Shown piece by piece: positions 11,363 through 23,377 of a DNA stretch of 64,000 nt (its first letter is position 1; every line of letters begins with the position of its first letter). The position numbers and the translations under genes are program-made. The stretch lies in contig OW203726.1 in NCBI GenBank assembly GCA_934045075.1, forward strand, positions 6,780,860-6,844,859, given 5' to 3'. Origin of the DNA: Yponomeuta sedellus (taxonomy: Eukaryota; Arthropoda; Insecta; Lepidoptera; Yponomeutidae). The notes under the pieces were generated by a model. It ran no database searches. It had not been told where the DNA came from and worked only from the letters and a program-made list of their open reading frames with translations.

Positions 11363-11582
11363 CTGTTAGCTTTTAGAATATACCTCGGCTCTAGAGATGG
11401 CTTCGGTTTTCGCCGAAAGCACACGAGTCTAATACTGCTTCCTGCTCTGTATAAAACTTTTCTTCAATATTTTGAAAAGTTATGTAAAAGTGTCATATTA
11501 GTTCCGATATTTCTATTACATGAATATATCCGATTCTACATAATATCTGATAGTAGCCGAAGTATATTGTAAAAGCTAACAG
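11363..11582. mobile_element. MITE with ~26-base terminal inverted repeats (copy 1)
   Basis: The ends 'ctgttagcttttagaatata' and the reverse complement of 'agtatattgtaaaagctaac' form imperfect terminal inverted repeats. A second copy with the same ends lies at 51193-51392. There is no coding capacity. The flanks do not settle the superfamily. Confidence 0.75.
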
Positions 11583-12009
11583 AATGTAGTTACGTTTTTT
11601 CCTTGTACAATCTCCACCAGTCTTTTTTTGAGCAGCGTTTAGAGTGATTTAAGGAATCGTCTTTTTATAAACCGTAAATCTTTTACTTAATATTTACACA
11701 ACTTTGCCATGAGCAAGCGACTACAAAATCTTTCAACAACTACAGCTACAATTAGATCCATCAGTGATTTCGTTGGGCAATACCACAACGCCATTATTCT
11801 GTTAGCGTCTACCGGCTGGAGTCATTAAACAAAAATTATCATCACATGTGTATTTTGTCATTTCGGATTCAATAATATGGATAATCCACGAAGTTGACAG
11901 TTACAGAATAAGGGATTAGAACTAACTAAGAAATTATAAGGAATAAGATCTTACTCCAAAACTCCCGGAGAACGATACGTTGAGTGTGTGTAACATCATG
12001 GTCTGTAAA

Positions 12010-12140
12010 CAAATTATTATTATTATTATTAATACTTTATTGCACCATAAAATTGTACAATGCGGCGAACTTAATGCCATAAGCATTTTCTACCAGTCAA
12101 CCGCAGGAGGTAGAACGAAAACTTGGCAGGCGTGCAAAAA
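12010..12140 (+). repeat. Interspersed repeat following an (ATT)n tract
   Basis: After (ATT)n it reads 'aatactttattgcacc', 'cttaatgccataagc', 'taccagtcaaccgcagg'. A diverged inverse-type copy with 'cttaatgctacttaccag' occurs near 54575-54650. It looks like a SINE/LINE 3' segment. Confidence 0.55.
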
Positions 12141-13194
12141 AAAAAAGGAAAAAGACAACCTTCCACATTATTATATACTTACACATATAATATTTTACAA
12201 GTTAATGAAATTGCGAGAGACAAAACATTTTATTCACTATAAAAACTAAATGCTTACTTAATGAACGTCAAGGTTGTCAGTTTTACAATTAATCGATTTT
12301 ATAGATAAGAAGGTAACAAAGTAGTAACTCCACATTTATTCTCTGACTGGCATCTTTGCAAAACAAATTACAATATCATTATTACAGTTATTCTTGTTGT
12401 TTCTTATGTAATGTCCTGTGAAATGTTTCTGTGCAATATAGTATATTTCATTACAAGTGCGGAAAGGCTGTCGTTGCAAACAAGTTGCTATGACGATTCC
12501 GCACATGTACTGAACGACTATTTTTAATAAAGCTGCGAAAAAAATAAGCAATTTAATAAAGAAAAATTATTTGGAAAATGGCGCCAACCGTAAAGGAACA
12601 TAAGCAGATTTTTTTTTCTTCACCCATTCTGGTAGGCAAAGGGATCTATGCCCATACAGCCAAGTCTTCAGTAGATTTTTTTTATTGATATGAAATGAAA
12701 ATTACATTTAATGAGATGAAATTAAACCTAACCTAACTCATTCAATCAAATCATTAAATCTGATATTGAAACAAATTAGTAGCTTCTTTTTAAAAATTTA
12801 CGTATTTGCATGAATCATAAAAAGTTCTATGATTTTTTTTAGTAAAAACTTCATGGTTGATTTTTCTTTTTAATAGACATTATTTTGACAGTTGGGAAAG
12901 AGAACGCACGAGTTCGGGAAAGGTTAAAAAAAATCACGAGTGTGTAATAGCCCACATCCCGAACGGTGTACGTCCCCGCAATACGCCACTTTTTGAGCAA
13001 CTATTAATGTATTAAGAAAGTATAAGAATAATACAGTGGACAGTGAAGGTCAGTGTTTGTTACGACAACCGGTGATACAGTAGCTCAAAGAAAATGATAC
13101 AATTAAATATTGCTGAAACTAGACAGATCAGCAGGTCATGGGTTGCCATAACACCTCTGCATTTGCTCTCTCTGTCTTTCTCTGCCACTCCTTT

Positions 13195-13780
13195 CGCACT
13201 TTATCTCACCTAGCGGGTGTGTTATCGGTAGTGGTCATTGGTCACTATGATATTGGCGAGCGTCGCAGTTGGAAATCCTATCGAGCACTTCTCCGGCTCT
13301 CAAGTTGCGGATGTCTTACAAGTGGTCGTGAAGCATGTCCACTGCGTAGTGCGAGTAGCTCTCTTACTCATTCGTCGTTTCAAGGGTGACCGCGGTGCAT
13401 AGTCACAATGATTTGCAGTTAAGGAACTGGGTTAACACGTCGCTCTCTCATACCTCATTCTTACTTTATCTTACCTAGCCGGAGTCTCACAGGTGGTCAT
13501 GGCCACTATAATATTGGTGAGCGCGGTGCGAGTAGATCTCTTACTCTCCTAGCGGATGTCTCAAACGTGGTCGCGGTGCATGACCACAAAGACCACTGGT
13601 CTAACACGCCAATCACTTACGTGATATTTGTCATTTTTGTTTTGTTTTTATCGGTGTACAATAAAGAATTCTTACAAGTATTCTGATATTATCTTAACTA
13701 AGTGTGTCTCACAGGTGGTCGTGGTACACGGCCTGATATTGCAGTTGAAGAACTGGTATTACACGCCGATCTCTCACTTA
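13195..13780 (-). pseudogene. Degenerate tandem copies of the PDSS2 last exon and its 3' flank
   Basis: Blocks of the genuine last exon recur here on the same strand. 'cactatgatattggcgagcg' plus 'gcgtcgcagttgg' occur near 13247. 'gtctcacaggtggtcatgg' with 'cactataatattggtgagcg' occur near 13490. 'gtctcacaggtggtcgtgg' with 'gatattgcagttga' occur near 13710. The 3' flank 'tcggtgtacaataaagaatt' is also doubled (13650 and 14069). None keeps the full reading frame, so these are decayed exon duplicates. Confidence 0.75.
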
Positions 13781-13794
13781 CCTCGTCGTCGGTC

Positions 13795-14020
13795 TATGCT
13801 AGTCCACTGCTGGACATAGCCCTCCCCTAAAGAGCGCCACGCTGTGCTATCATAGGGGGTAATGCCCATAATCCCCACGCTGGGCATGCGGGTTGGGGAT
13901 CGCAGTTCGGTGGGATTGTACTGCAGGGGGCGCTGCTGCCCCGGCGTGTGTCCCTTAGCCGCCTTTTACCACACCCGCGGCAAGAATTGGGTTGGTGATA
14001 TTCCCTAGGCCGACACCACA
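13795..14020 (+). repeat. Family C repeat (most complete copy)
   Basis: The copy runs from 'tagtccactgctggacatag' through 'catagggggtaatgcccat', 'tgggcatgcgggttgggg' and 'ggcgctgctgcc' to 'gccgacaccacac'. It sits inside the duplicated 3' flank of PDSS2. The same series is seen at 52230-52470. Confidence 0.8.
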
Positions 14021-14122
14021 CAGCTCACTTACCTAATATCTGTCATTATTGTTTTGTTTGTCTTTATCGGTGTACAATAAAGAATTCTTAGAAGTATTCT
14101 TATATTATCTTACCTAGGTGTC

Positions 14123-14284
14123 TCACAGGTGGTCGTGGTGCATTGCCACTATGATATTGGCGAGCGCAGTCCGAGCGTCGCAGTTGGGGAACTTGTCGAG
14201 AACGTCGCAGGCCGCGGCGATGTGTTCGCGCTGCAGTTTCTTCGTCTGCGCTATTCCGTCGCCCTCCATTACGGCTTTATAGAG
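14123..14284 (-). CDS. Pdss2: PDSS2 exon 7 with stop codon
   Basis: The acceptor (ctcttccag) ends at 14285. The exon encodes [40 protein letters not shown] and [13 protein letters not shown], with TGA at 14125-14123. This is the conserved C-terminal helix of the family. Decayed duplicates lie immediately downstream. Confidence 0.93.
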   Translation of the reverse strand, partial: LYKAVMEGDGIAQTKKLQREHIAAACDVLDKFPNCDARTALANIIVAMHHDHL

Positions 14285-17200
14285 CTGGAAGAGAATAGTG
14301 GTGTTCAGGGCAGTTCGGCAGATCTACTTAGCGTGTCGATGGTAAGCCATCGTGGTGAAAGGATTTGCCAGTCACCGTATGGGACTCGCCAGTAGATATA
14401 TACTATGATACAATTGAACTGGCAACTCGTGGTCTTTAATAACCCAACAAATTTCATTATTTGCTCCAGATGTGTTATGGTGGGATAAATAACGGACAAA
14501 TTTACATACCCTGCAACATTTTTTTTTATTAGGGCAGTTGTGTAAGAAATTTACGATACAATTTAAAATGGATGGATCCAAGAGCAAGTCTTAAAATCTT
14601 CCTTAGACTTTCCAATATGTTGCTACAATAAGCAAGCACCACTTATTTCTAATGTGGTGTTTCCTATTCATTTACAATTTCATGATTTACTTTAATTTAA
14701 TACCCGACCATAATTATATACTTATAAGTGTTCAGGTCGCGTGATAAACGCGATTCATTCAATCACGTTTTTGCCTCATGTGAACATTGGAGAAACTTCT
14801 TTGTAGCTAATTCAGTGACCACGTGACACCGGAAAAACATTGACATCAAAGGCCACAGCTATAACACGTTTAGTTAAAGAAAGTGATTGTCCTCTTGCTG
14901 CTCTCTCATTTTCTTTCGTTTTACAGATTTTAGAGATTTTTGTTTTTAAATTCATTAGGCGGTTGTCGCAGGAGAGGTAGGCCAAGAAAACGTTGGCGAG
15001 ACGATCTCGACCGACACATGCCGGAGTGGTCTGAGGTGGCACAAGACAGAAACATCTGGTCTGAGTTGGGGGAGGCCTTTGCCCAGCAGTGGGACACAAA
15101 CGAGGCTACGTAAAAAAAATATATTATACGACGGCGCTTAAGAAAGGGAATGTATTAACAAAATAACGGAAGACAAAAAGAAGGAATTAAAATTTATTTA
15201 ATATTTTAACTTAAAATACATATCACTCGCGAAATCCATTTACGATAGACGGCGCTGACGCAAACCTTGTTTGAATGAAGAAAGAACCACCGATCACAAA
15301 AGAAAAAAACTTCTCTGCATAGCAGATACTATGCAGCGAGTTTTCTTTGGTTTCTGGTAGAATAAAACTACGAGTATGGCGACATGCCCATAATTATACT
15401 CTGTGTCGATGACGCTCCTTGCTCCATGTCGTTCCCTGACGGGGTTGCGTATAGAGCCATCTCATAATTAATTTTGATGAACCCAACTGACAGCTGCTAA
15501 AAATCTGACTTTTTTTATGCAGCCTATTAACGTCCCACAGCAAGCAAGGAACGTGCCTTCTCTCAGTTGGGAGAAAGAGAGAGAGAGGGAGAGGGGTAGA
15601 GGGGGAGAGGGAGAGAGAGAGAGAGAGAGAGAAAGGGAGAGGGAGAGGGGGGAGAGAGAAAGGGAGAGGGGGAGAGAGAGAGAAAGGGAGAGGGGAAGAG
15701 AGAGAGAAAAAGGGACAGGGGAGAGAGTATGCTTAATTACCACGCATGCCCACCGGGTATTGGTAATTTCAAGGGCTGAGGTAATTGAAAAACTTAAGAC
15801 ACTCAGGTTTCATCACGATGTTTTCTTTCGCCGTTAGCGAGTGGTATTGCTAGTATAACTTCACAAAAGTACAGAACTTATAGCATAACTTAATAACATC
15901 CCCACACTAGGATACCCTGTGCATTGGGAACCAGAAACAGCGACATCACAAACATGTAAACATCAAAGACCTGGGGTATTTTTTTTGTCCCCAGTCGGGG
16001 TGATGGAGATGTCTAGGGAGATGCACTACCGCTAGGCCACAGAGGCCGACTTAGAAAACAAAGTCATCACACGCCCGCACTGGGAATCGAAACTGGAGCT
16101 CTCGCTTCCAAGTCCATTGTTTTACCTACTTGGCCTATTACACCAAGAAATAAAATAACAGACGTAGTTCTCACCGTGCGATAGTCGACATCGTGTACGC
16201 TGCGGCGCCCAGCCTCTATATGCGCGTAGAGTTCCGGACGGGACTCCAGCGTAAAGGCGAGTGGCGCGCCCACTAGTGAGAAGCTGGATGGCTCGGGACC
16301 GCTGAACGCTTCCAGGTCGAGGAACGCTTGCCAAGCTAGCGCCAGGTGGCACCCGAAGAGGTAGCCCTGGAAGCCATAAAAAAGATTTAGATAAAGATAT
16401 CGTAAGGTGTAAAAGCCTACGCGTGCACTCATCGGGAGTCTTGGACCTTTTAAATGTGACAATAATCGTAGGACATCGGTATTTGAAACGACATTCTTTG
16501 AGACGAAAAGTAAAACAGGCTAGTCACAAAATGCAATTTTGTCCAATAGAGTCAATGAGTTACCTACAACACAAGTCATTTAGTTGTACTTCGTTATCAA
16601 CCCTTATATGTCTTCCTCTCTTCCTGCATCGCAAGAAGGTTAGGCCATACTCCACCACGGGGGCCAAGTCCGGGTTGGTGGAGGATTGTAAGACAGTAGC
16701 GGGCCTTACTGTCAGAAGTTATCAAGCCGCCCATAAGGCCTCTGACATGGCTTAACGACTGCCAGAATAAACAACGGCCGACTGCTTGCGAAGCACGGAG
16801 GCGCACGGAAAAATGCCACTAGCGGTAGTCACGGAACGGTCACCCATTCTATACCTGACCGCGCCTGTTGTTGCTTAACCAAGTGATTGATTCCAATCAC
16901 TCGGTTCGCCTACGCCACGAGCGCTTCCTTAGTTGTACTTAGTATAGGGCTAACGAGATCTGTGTAATATGTCCATGAATATTTATTTATTTTATTTATA
17001 TTAGTGCGCCAATGGCTGTTTCATTGACGCTATTGGTAGTCTAGTCGATATCAACCCTTCGTATGTCCCCACTGCTGGTGCACGGGTCACCTGCATCGCA
17101 GGAAGGTTAGGCCATACTCCACCACGGAGGCCAAGTCCGGGTTGTAAGAGGACTGTAAGGCAGTGGTTGTCAAGTTATACTACTCCACTGCGGGACAAAG

Positions 17201-20200
17201 CTCTGCCCCAATGAGCGCCACAGCGCCCTGTCTTCAGCTTGCCGCATCCAGCATCTGCCTGCAGTTTTTTGCCCACATGTCACACGGGTAACCAGTTAAA
17301 ACCCGTTAGCTAGTTAACAACCTCTAAAGCCACTCACGCCGCGCCGACCTTTTAAAACGACAGTGTCGACCTAAAGTTATTGGTTCTTGAGCCTCATGAC
17401 CAGCCAGTTTAAGTCAATTTGACAATGGCCCCGCTGATCTAAAACTATGTGCAAGATCCTAATTCTGGAGCGGCGTTGTAAGCTAACCCCACATTCCATG
17501 TCTTCGCCTGATACTGGAGGGGCGCGCCAAGAACAGCCAGCTTAAGGCCTCAAGAAGGAATTCCCATACAATCGTTTCATATCTATAGGTAACCATTGAT
17601 AACTTTGCATGACAATAAATATACTATTTTTATTTTTAATGCACTAACCCGTGCTAAGGAACAAATTTAAAAACCTATTTAGAGGCTAAAAATTTCACCC
17701 ATGCCGGGATTTGAACCAGCAACCTCTGGCTATCCGTGCCAGATCCGTGCTGGCACGGATAGCCAGAGGTTGCGGGTTCAAATCCCGGCATGGGTGAAAT
17801 TTTTAGCCTCTAAATAGGTTTTTAAATGACATTAAATGTCAAAACGTTCTTTCTTCTACTGTCATGCGGCATGTCGTTTGTAAATAAAAACCCTAGGTAC
17901 GTTTGTATGGGAATTGCTTCTTGAGGGACCGCCTTAAGCGCCGGTGCAACACTTGGGAAGTGTGCAGCAGCGCGTTAGACACTGAAACGTGTTACTTCGT
18001 CCACCATTCGGCCGTCGACCTTTAGTTTTTAGCATAGGGTATTCTAGTTTGTGTGCAGGCCCAATGTTGATCATAAGATAAGAAATTTATTTGAGCTTTA
18101 AGACAGAAATTTAAGAACAAGGCTAAGCCATCACAAACATGGAAATACTCCGAGACTTAGACAATGTAAGACGGGCCCCACTGGAAATCCAACCCACGAC
18201 CTCCGGCAAGGTAATCAGATGGATGTTAATACACTATCGAAGCAGACATATGTCGCTGCCCACTTACCTGGTTCTGGAGCGGCGCGTCATGGCCAGCTAG
18301 CTTCAGTGCGCCGGAGCAACTCTTGCCAAGCAGCGCACCAGCCGCCAAAACGTGTCGCGCCGTCCACTCGCGCCGCGCCACGCCGAGTACTCCATTCATT
18401 GGCAACGGATCAACTTCGCACTGCCACTCTGGAAGCGAAGATCTTTTGTTTAGCTGAAGACAGCGAAAAGAAGCGTATGCAGTCCATAAACGTTCCGGGG
18501 CCCTCTCTCAAAGAGAGTTTGGGCTTAATCACTACGCGTTCCAACTCCAATTGCGATTTCAAGTGCTGAGGTAGTGATCATTTCTATTTTCTTGACCGTT
18601 AGCGAATGGTATTTCTACATGTTCACATTGTATGTACCTTTTAAAATAGCGTCTGGATTCGAACCTAAAACCTCTTGCATATATGGCAAGGGTTCTACCG
18701 ACGCTCTACCACCGCAGAAAAGCACAGCAAATAAATTGTAACTGATTACTTCCTAGATTAGTGCCACTGTGCCACGGTGCATAGGAATTGGTTCAAAAAC
18801 TTCTACTAAAAACTCCTCTTAACAAACCAGCGTCGTTATGTTGCCATTTCCCGCTCATTAACTCACTGTGCAAAATTCTAAATTATGTTACAAAATAAGC
18901 CAGAGACGAGTGACATCACGTATGATGTTGGGAAACGCGCTCATGTGATCACATACATCGAATATTTCGTTATAACCTTGTAACCTTTTTGGTAAATAAA
19001 GAATTTGTATAATTCTCAAGGTTAGAGACCGTACTTTAACGCCAACATAATGGTACAATGGCATAGTGACCTTTAGGGTATTCTTGGACATTATTCAAAA
19101 CCCATTACTTTCTCTTTTTTCCACATCTGGTTTATGTAATAAATCACTCCCATATTATATTGTTTATTGGCAATACCCCTTCCACTGTCCGCATCATCGA
19201 GGGGTATCTGGAAGAAAATACTATCTAGTGTTAAGCCGCCGTTTGATTTTAGTGCAATAAAGAATTTTCATTCATTATGTCAATCAAATCAACTTATTTC
19301 AACGTAAAGAATTCACATCCTGTTTCCTGAATGTCAACGTAAAATGTAAGCCGCTGCCATCGGGCCCTATTGTAGTGGAGAAATCAGAAAAAGGCAGCGG
19401 GAAAAATAACTCCACTCTGACCACCTTTCTTAAGTCATCTTAAACGAAATACATCAGTATTAATTATGCTACCTAAACGTATACCTAATAAGATTTAATG
19501 ATTGCAATCAGTAACTTTAAATGCCAAAGCCTTAGTTAAATGTCTTACAAAAATAGGGAAAACATAATTGCTGCGGCCAGACACACGAACAGCACTTGTT
19601 CACGAACATAACGTATTCATTCATTTATTCTTCAACACTGGAGTGATTGTAATACTTTACAATACCAAGCATACAAAATCTTTAATTAAGAGGCTTGGTA
19701 TGACCGCTATAACCACAAGATGCTTTTCTATAACTGCATTGAATCAGTACGGCTTTCACCAAAGTCAGTGGGTCAGAGGCCAACGGATTTCTTGTATGTG
19801 ATGAGATCGGGACCTTATGTGAGCTGAATATTTGCCGTTTGATATGAAAAGCGGTTGCGCCGCAAATACTCGTAACAGCTCTATCTAAACTGCATTTGCT
19901 CAAACAGAGCCTTAATATTTTAAGTGCAATCCTGTGATAGATAAGAGTTGATGTCACCGAAAAAAAAAGTTGTTTAATCGCTGCTACTTGAATAAATATA
20001 ATTATTGTTAGTTTTCTTATTTTCTCTCATAAATGAGGGGTTTGGGCACGTGCCGTTTTTCATTTAGGTTTCACTTCATTTTTTTTTATATTGGTGGCGC
20101 ACTATTCTGCACCTATTCATGATTACAGCTTTCTGCCGAAAAATACAGGTGCACTGGTGGTTACGTAGCTTTTAAGAGTACCGTGTAGGGACTTTGTTAC

Positions 20201-23200
20201 AACGCCAGTTGCCGAGAGTATATGGACATAGTAACTAAATTGCTCACCCGCCATTGGGATTGTATTTTTGCTGGGAGTTCTGTGTACTTAACCAATATTA
20301 TTATTATTATTATTAAGAAAGATTAACTATACTTGTAGTGACTGTCTTGTCTGGAAGTTATTTCAACAAGAACCAAGAATCGAGAGATTTACCAAGATCC
20401 GATACGCTAACGAAATACTAGACCAACTGAGCTTCCATGAGTTTACTCAGCAATATATTACTTAGTATTATAATCAGGGCCCTAGTAGCAGACGAATGGG
20501 CTACTTTAAAACATTACAAGGAACTTCAATGCCTAGCCAGTGCTCAAATAGAGCAAAAGCATTCCATAGTCCGGCTGCCACCTGGACTAGGACTGCCCTA
20601 AACAGAGATGTATGGAATGGGATAAAGGACATCTTTGGGTGTCCCAAACTATATAAAAAATTCAAAATGTATGATTTATTTTACAAAATGACTAATACTT
20701 TTTGAAGTTCAAATATGATCTAATTTATATATCAATTTAAATCTTCTTCTTCAGGCTATATTAGTTCACTGCTGGACATAGCCCTCCCTTAATGAGCGCC
20801 ATAGTATTTAGCTTGTCGCATCCAGCATCTGCCGGCAGTTTTTCGCAGATCGATCGATAGTTTTATTTTCAATAAAATGTATTTTAATTTCAATAAAATG
20901 TAGCTTCAATCAGATGTAAGATGTATGTCAATTTGTTTGGGAAAATAAATGGCAATAAAAATAATATTTTTCAGAGTCCTAGCAGCAGCCGGTTGGGACA
21001 CTTTGAAACACTTTAAGATCCTCCAATGCATAGCCAGTGCTCAAACAAATAGAGCACAAGCATTCCATTGTCCGGCTGCCACGTCAAGATTAAAATTCAG
21101 GACAAGCAAACGCACTGAGGAACTAAACCGCAGCGTGTGTGAATGCCTGTGATGAGAATACGTAATGGCTTAGCAAATAGCAAAGCAAGTCCACTAGCAA
21201 ACATTTTGCTTCGAACTGGACGTGACTTGAGTAGCGTCATCTTGCTTTACGTGATGTAGTAAGAACGAGACGGCGCTTCTTCGTTGATGTATTGAGGTCG
21301 ATAAAAAAAATAGAGTCTACTCAAGGCCACTTGTTTTTAAAACGGCCTAAATTCAGGGCGGATGTTGTAGGGCACATTTTTATAGTTATAACCTGACGAG
21401 GTTAAAAATTCCTCGTCAGGAATATAGCGACTTTTTGTCAAAGGAAAACCCCTACTTAGGTTCGCCGAGCTGAGTGTATTTAGCCCTCCGACCAGGTGGG
21501 ATGACGATCTGCGAAATACTGCAGGCAGATGCTGGATGCGGCAAACTGAAGATACCATTAGGGAAGGCTATGTCCAGCAGTGGACTAAGACACCCTGATG
21601 ATGATGATGATGTGTATTTAGTATAAGAGGTATTCTAACGCAAAGCCCTAAAACCGTTTCTTTGGCATCGATAAATTAAACCATCTTGAATGGCAGTGTG
21701 TCTTTGGTACCATGGCAGAACGGGAGGCCACTAGTGTGGGACGCAACCTGAGTTTAAACACTAGCGTCTTCTCATGTCGCGCACACTAGCAGAGGCGCGG
21801 GCGCGGCCGTGGTTATATGCCAGAAGGCCTCAAACGGCACCAATACTCTGTCATTGGGGAAAGCTATCTTTTTGCAGCGTTTGGGGTCAAGATGAAGGCT
21901 CCGTAAGGCCCGGGGTGCATATACTTCAAAAGGAAACATCGACGCGCCTTATCGACTCATCAGGCGACCCAAGAGTTGGTAACTACCTTGGTCACCACAT
22001 CAGCCTGGCCATTCAGAGGGGGAATGCTGCCGACGTCCTGGGGACTGTCCCCAACGATCACTTTTTTAAATACAACTTATTTTGTAAATAAGTATATAAA
22101 TATCGTTAAGGTAAGATAAGAATATTCTTTATTGTACACCAGAGCGCATTTTGTAAAACAAAGATACAAAATACAATTGGCCGCCAATTGTATTTTGTAT
22201 CTTTACATGCCTTAAGCTATAAAATCTAAGGAACCTAGGGCCAAAAACCTATGCCGAGTTTTGACGAATCGCCCTAGGGTCCTAGGACTAGGACTCACAA
22301 TATCGAAGAAACGGTTTCCAAGTTTATCTATATTTCAATAACATGTCGAAGAAGAATGTAGCAAATTAACACAATATTGTTACAACCACCTGCTTCTTAC
22401 TTCTTACTTTTTGACCTGATTAATAGAAGTTTGAATAAAATCATATGGATGCAACATTTGTATAGGGTCTATAAATTAAAGTTCACATAATTTTACAATC
22501 TATAATATAAAAATGAATCGCTCAATGTGTTGGTAAGCGCAAATCTCGAGAGCAGCTGAACCGATTTCGCTAATTCTTTTTTTAGAATACTCTTTGAAGT
22601 ACGAGGATGGTTCTTACGGAGAGAAAAATGAAAAAAAAATAAAGAATCGACTGCTAGGCGGTACGAAGTTCGCTGGGTGCTGACCCAGCGAATAACAATG
22701 AATAGTTTACTATAAAATTCATTCAAACATTGAAGAAACAATTATTTCTTGTTTAAATAATGTTTGTATGAATGTTATAGTACCCAAATTGTAAAATTAT
22801 GTAAACTTTTAAAAGTTCATCCATTTAATCTCTTGACGATGCACATAGCACAGGCATCGTCAAGAAATTAAATGGATAACATTTTAAAAGTCCATCTAAA
22901 CTAAGTGAAAGCATAAAGCAAAATTTTAGTCCCTCCGGGCCATATCTTATGTATCTGGTGCAAATTTCTCCATAATACTGACTGCATTACCACGTCGAAC
23001 AGCCAGGGAGATGCGATGCATGAGATATGCCCCAGAGCGACAGACCAGGTATATTAAATGGGTCTAGTCGCGACTACTCATTAGGTAAAATTTATAAAGC
23101 AAAATACACAATAAAGGAACAAATACGTACCATATCAACCAGTCAGACCGTACACGTCCACTGCTGGACATATGCCTCCCCCAAGGCACGTCACTTCTGT

Positions 23201-23345
23201 CTTCCGCAATAATTGTACAACCACTGCCACTGATAATCTTTGAGAAAGTAACCTGGCAGACGCGGCAAGCCTACCATAAATTCCACATACATACATACAT
23301 ACTCGTACATACACACATACACACACACACACCCTCACACACACA

Positions 23346-23377
<32 letters not shown>

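Larger units (their letters stand above)
10616..13190. other. Intergenic AT-rich gap with scattered repeats, no gene seen
   Basis: Apart from the MITE at 11363-11582 and the repeat at 12010-12140, this stretch is AT-rich with short, unsupported open frames. I see no splice-consistent coding exon on either strand. Confidence 0.5.

Noticed and set aside
15468..15837. Open frames rich in Arg-Glu or Ser-Leu repeats
   Set aside because: They are translations of the (GA)n tract.
16067..16462. Single-exon 131-residue gene on the minus strand
   Set aside because: Its middle is PDSS2 exon 6. The ends run into introns past good splice sites.
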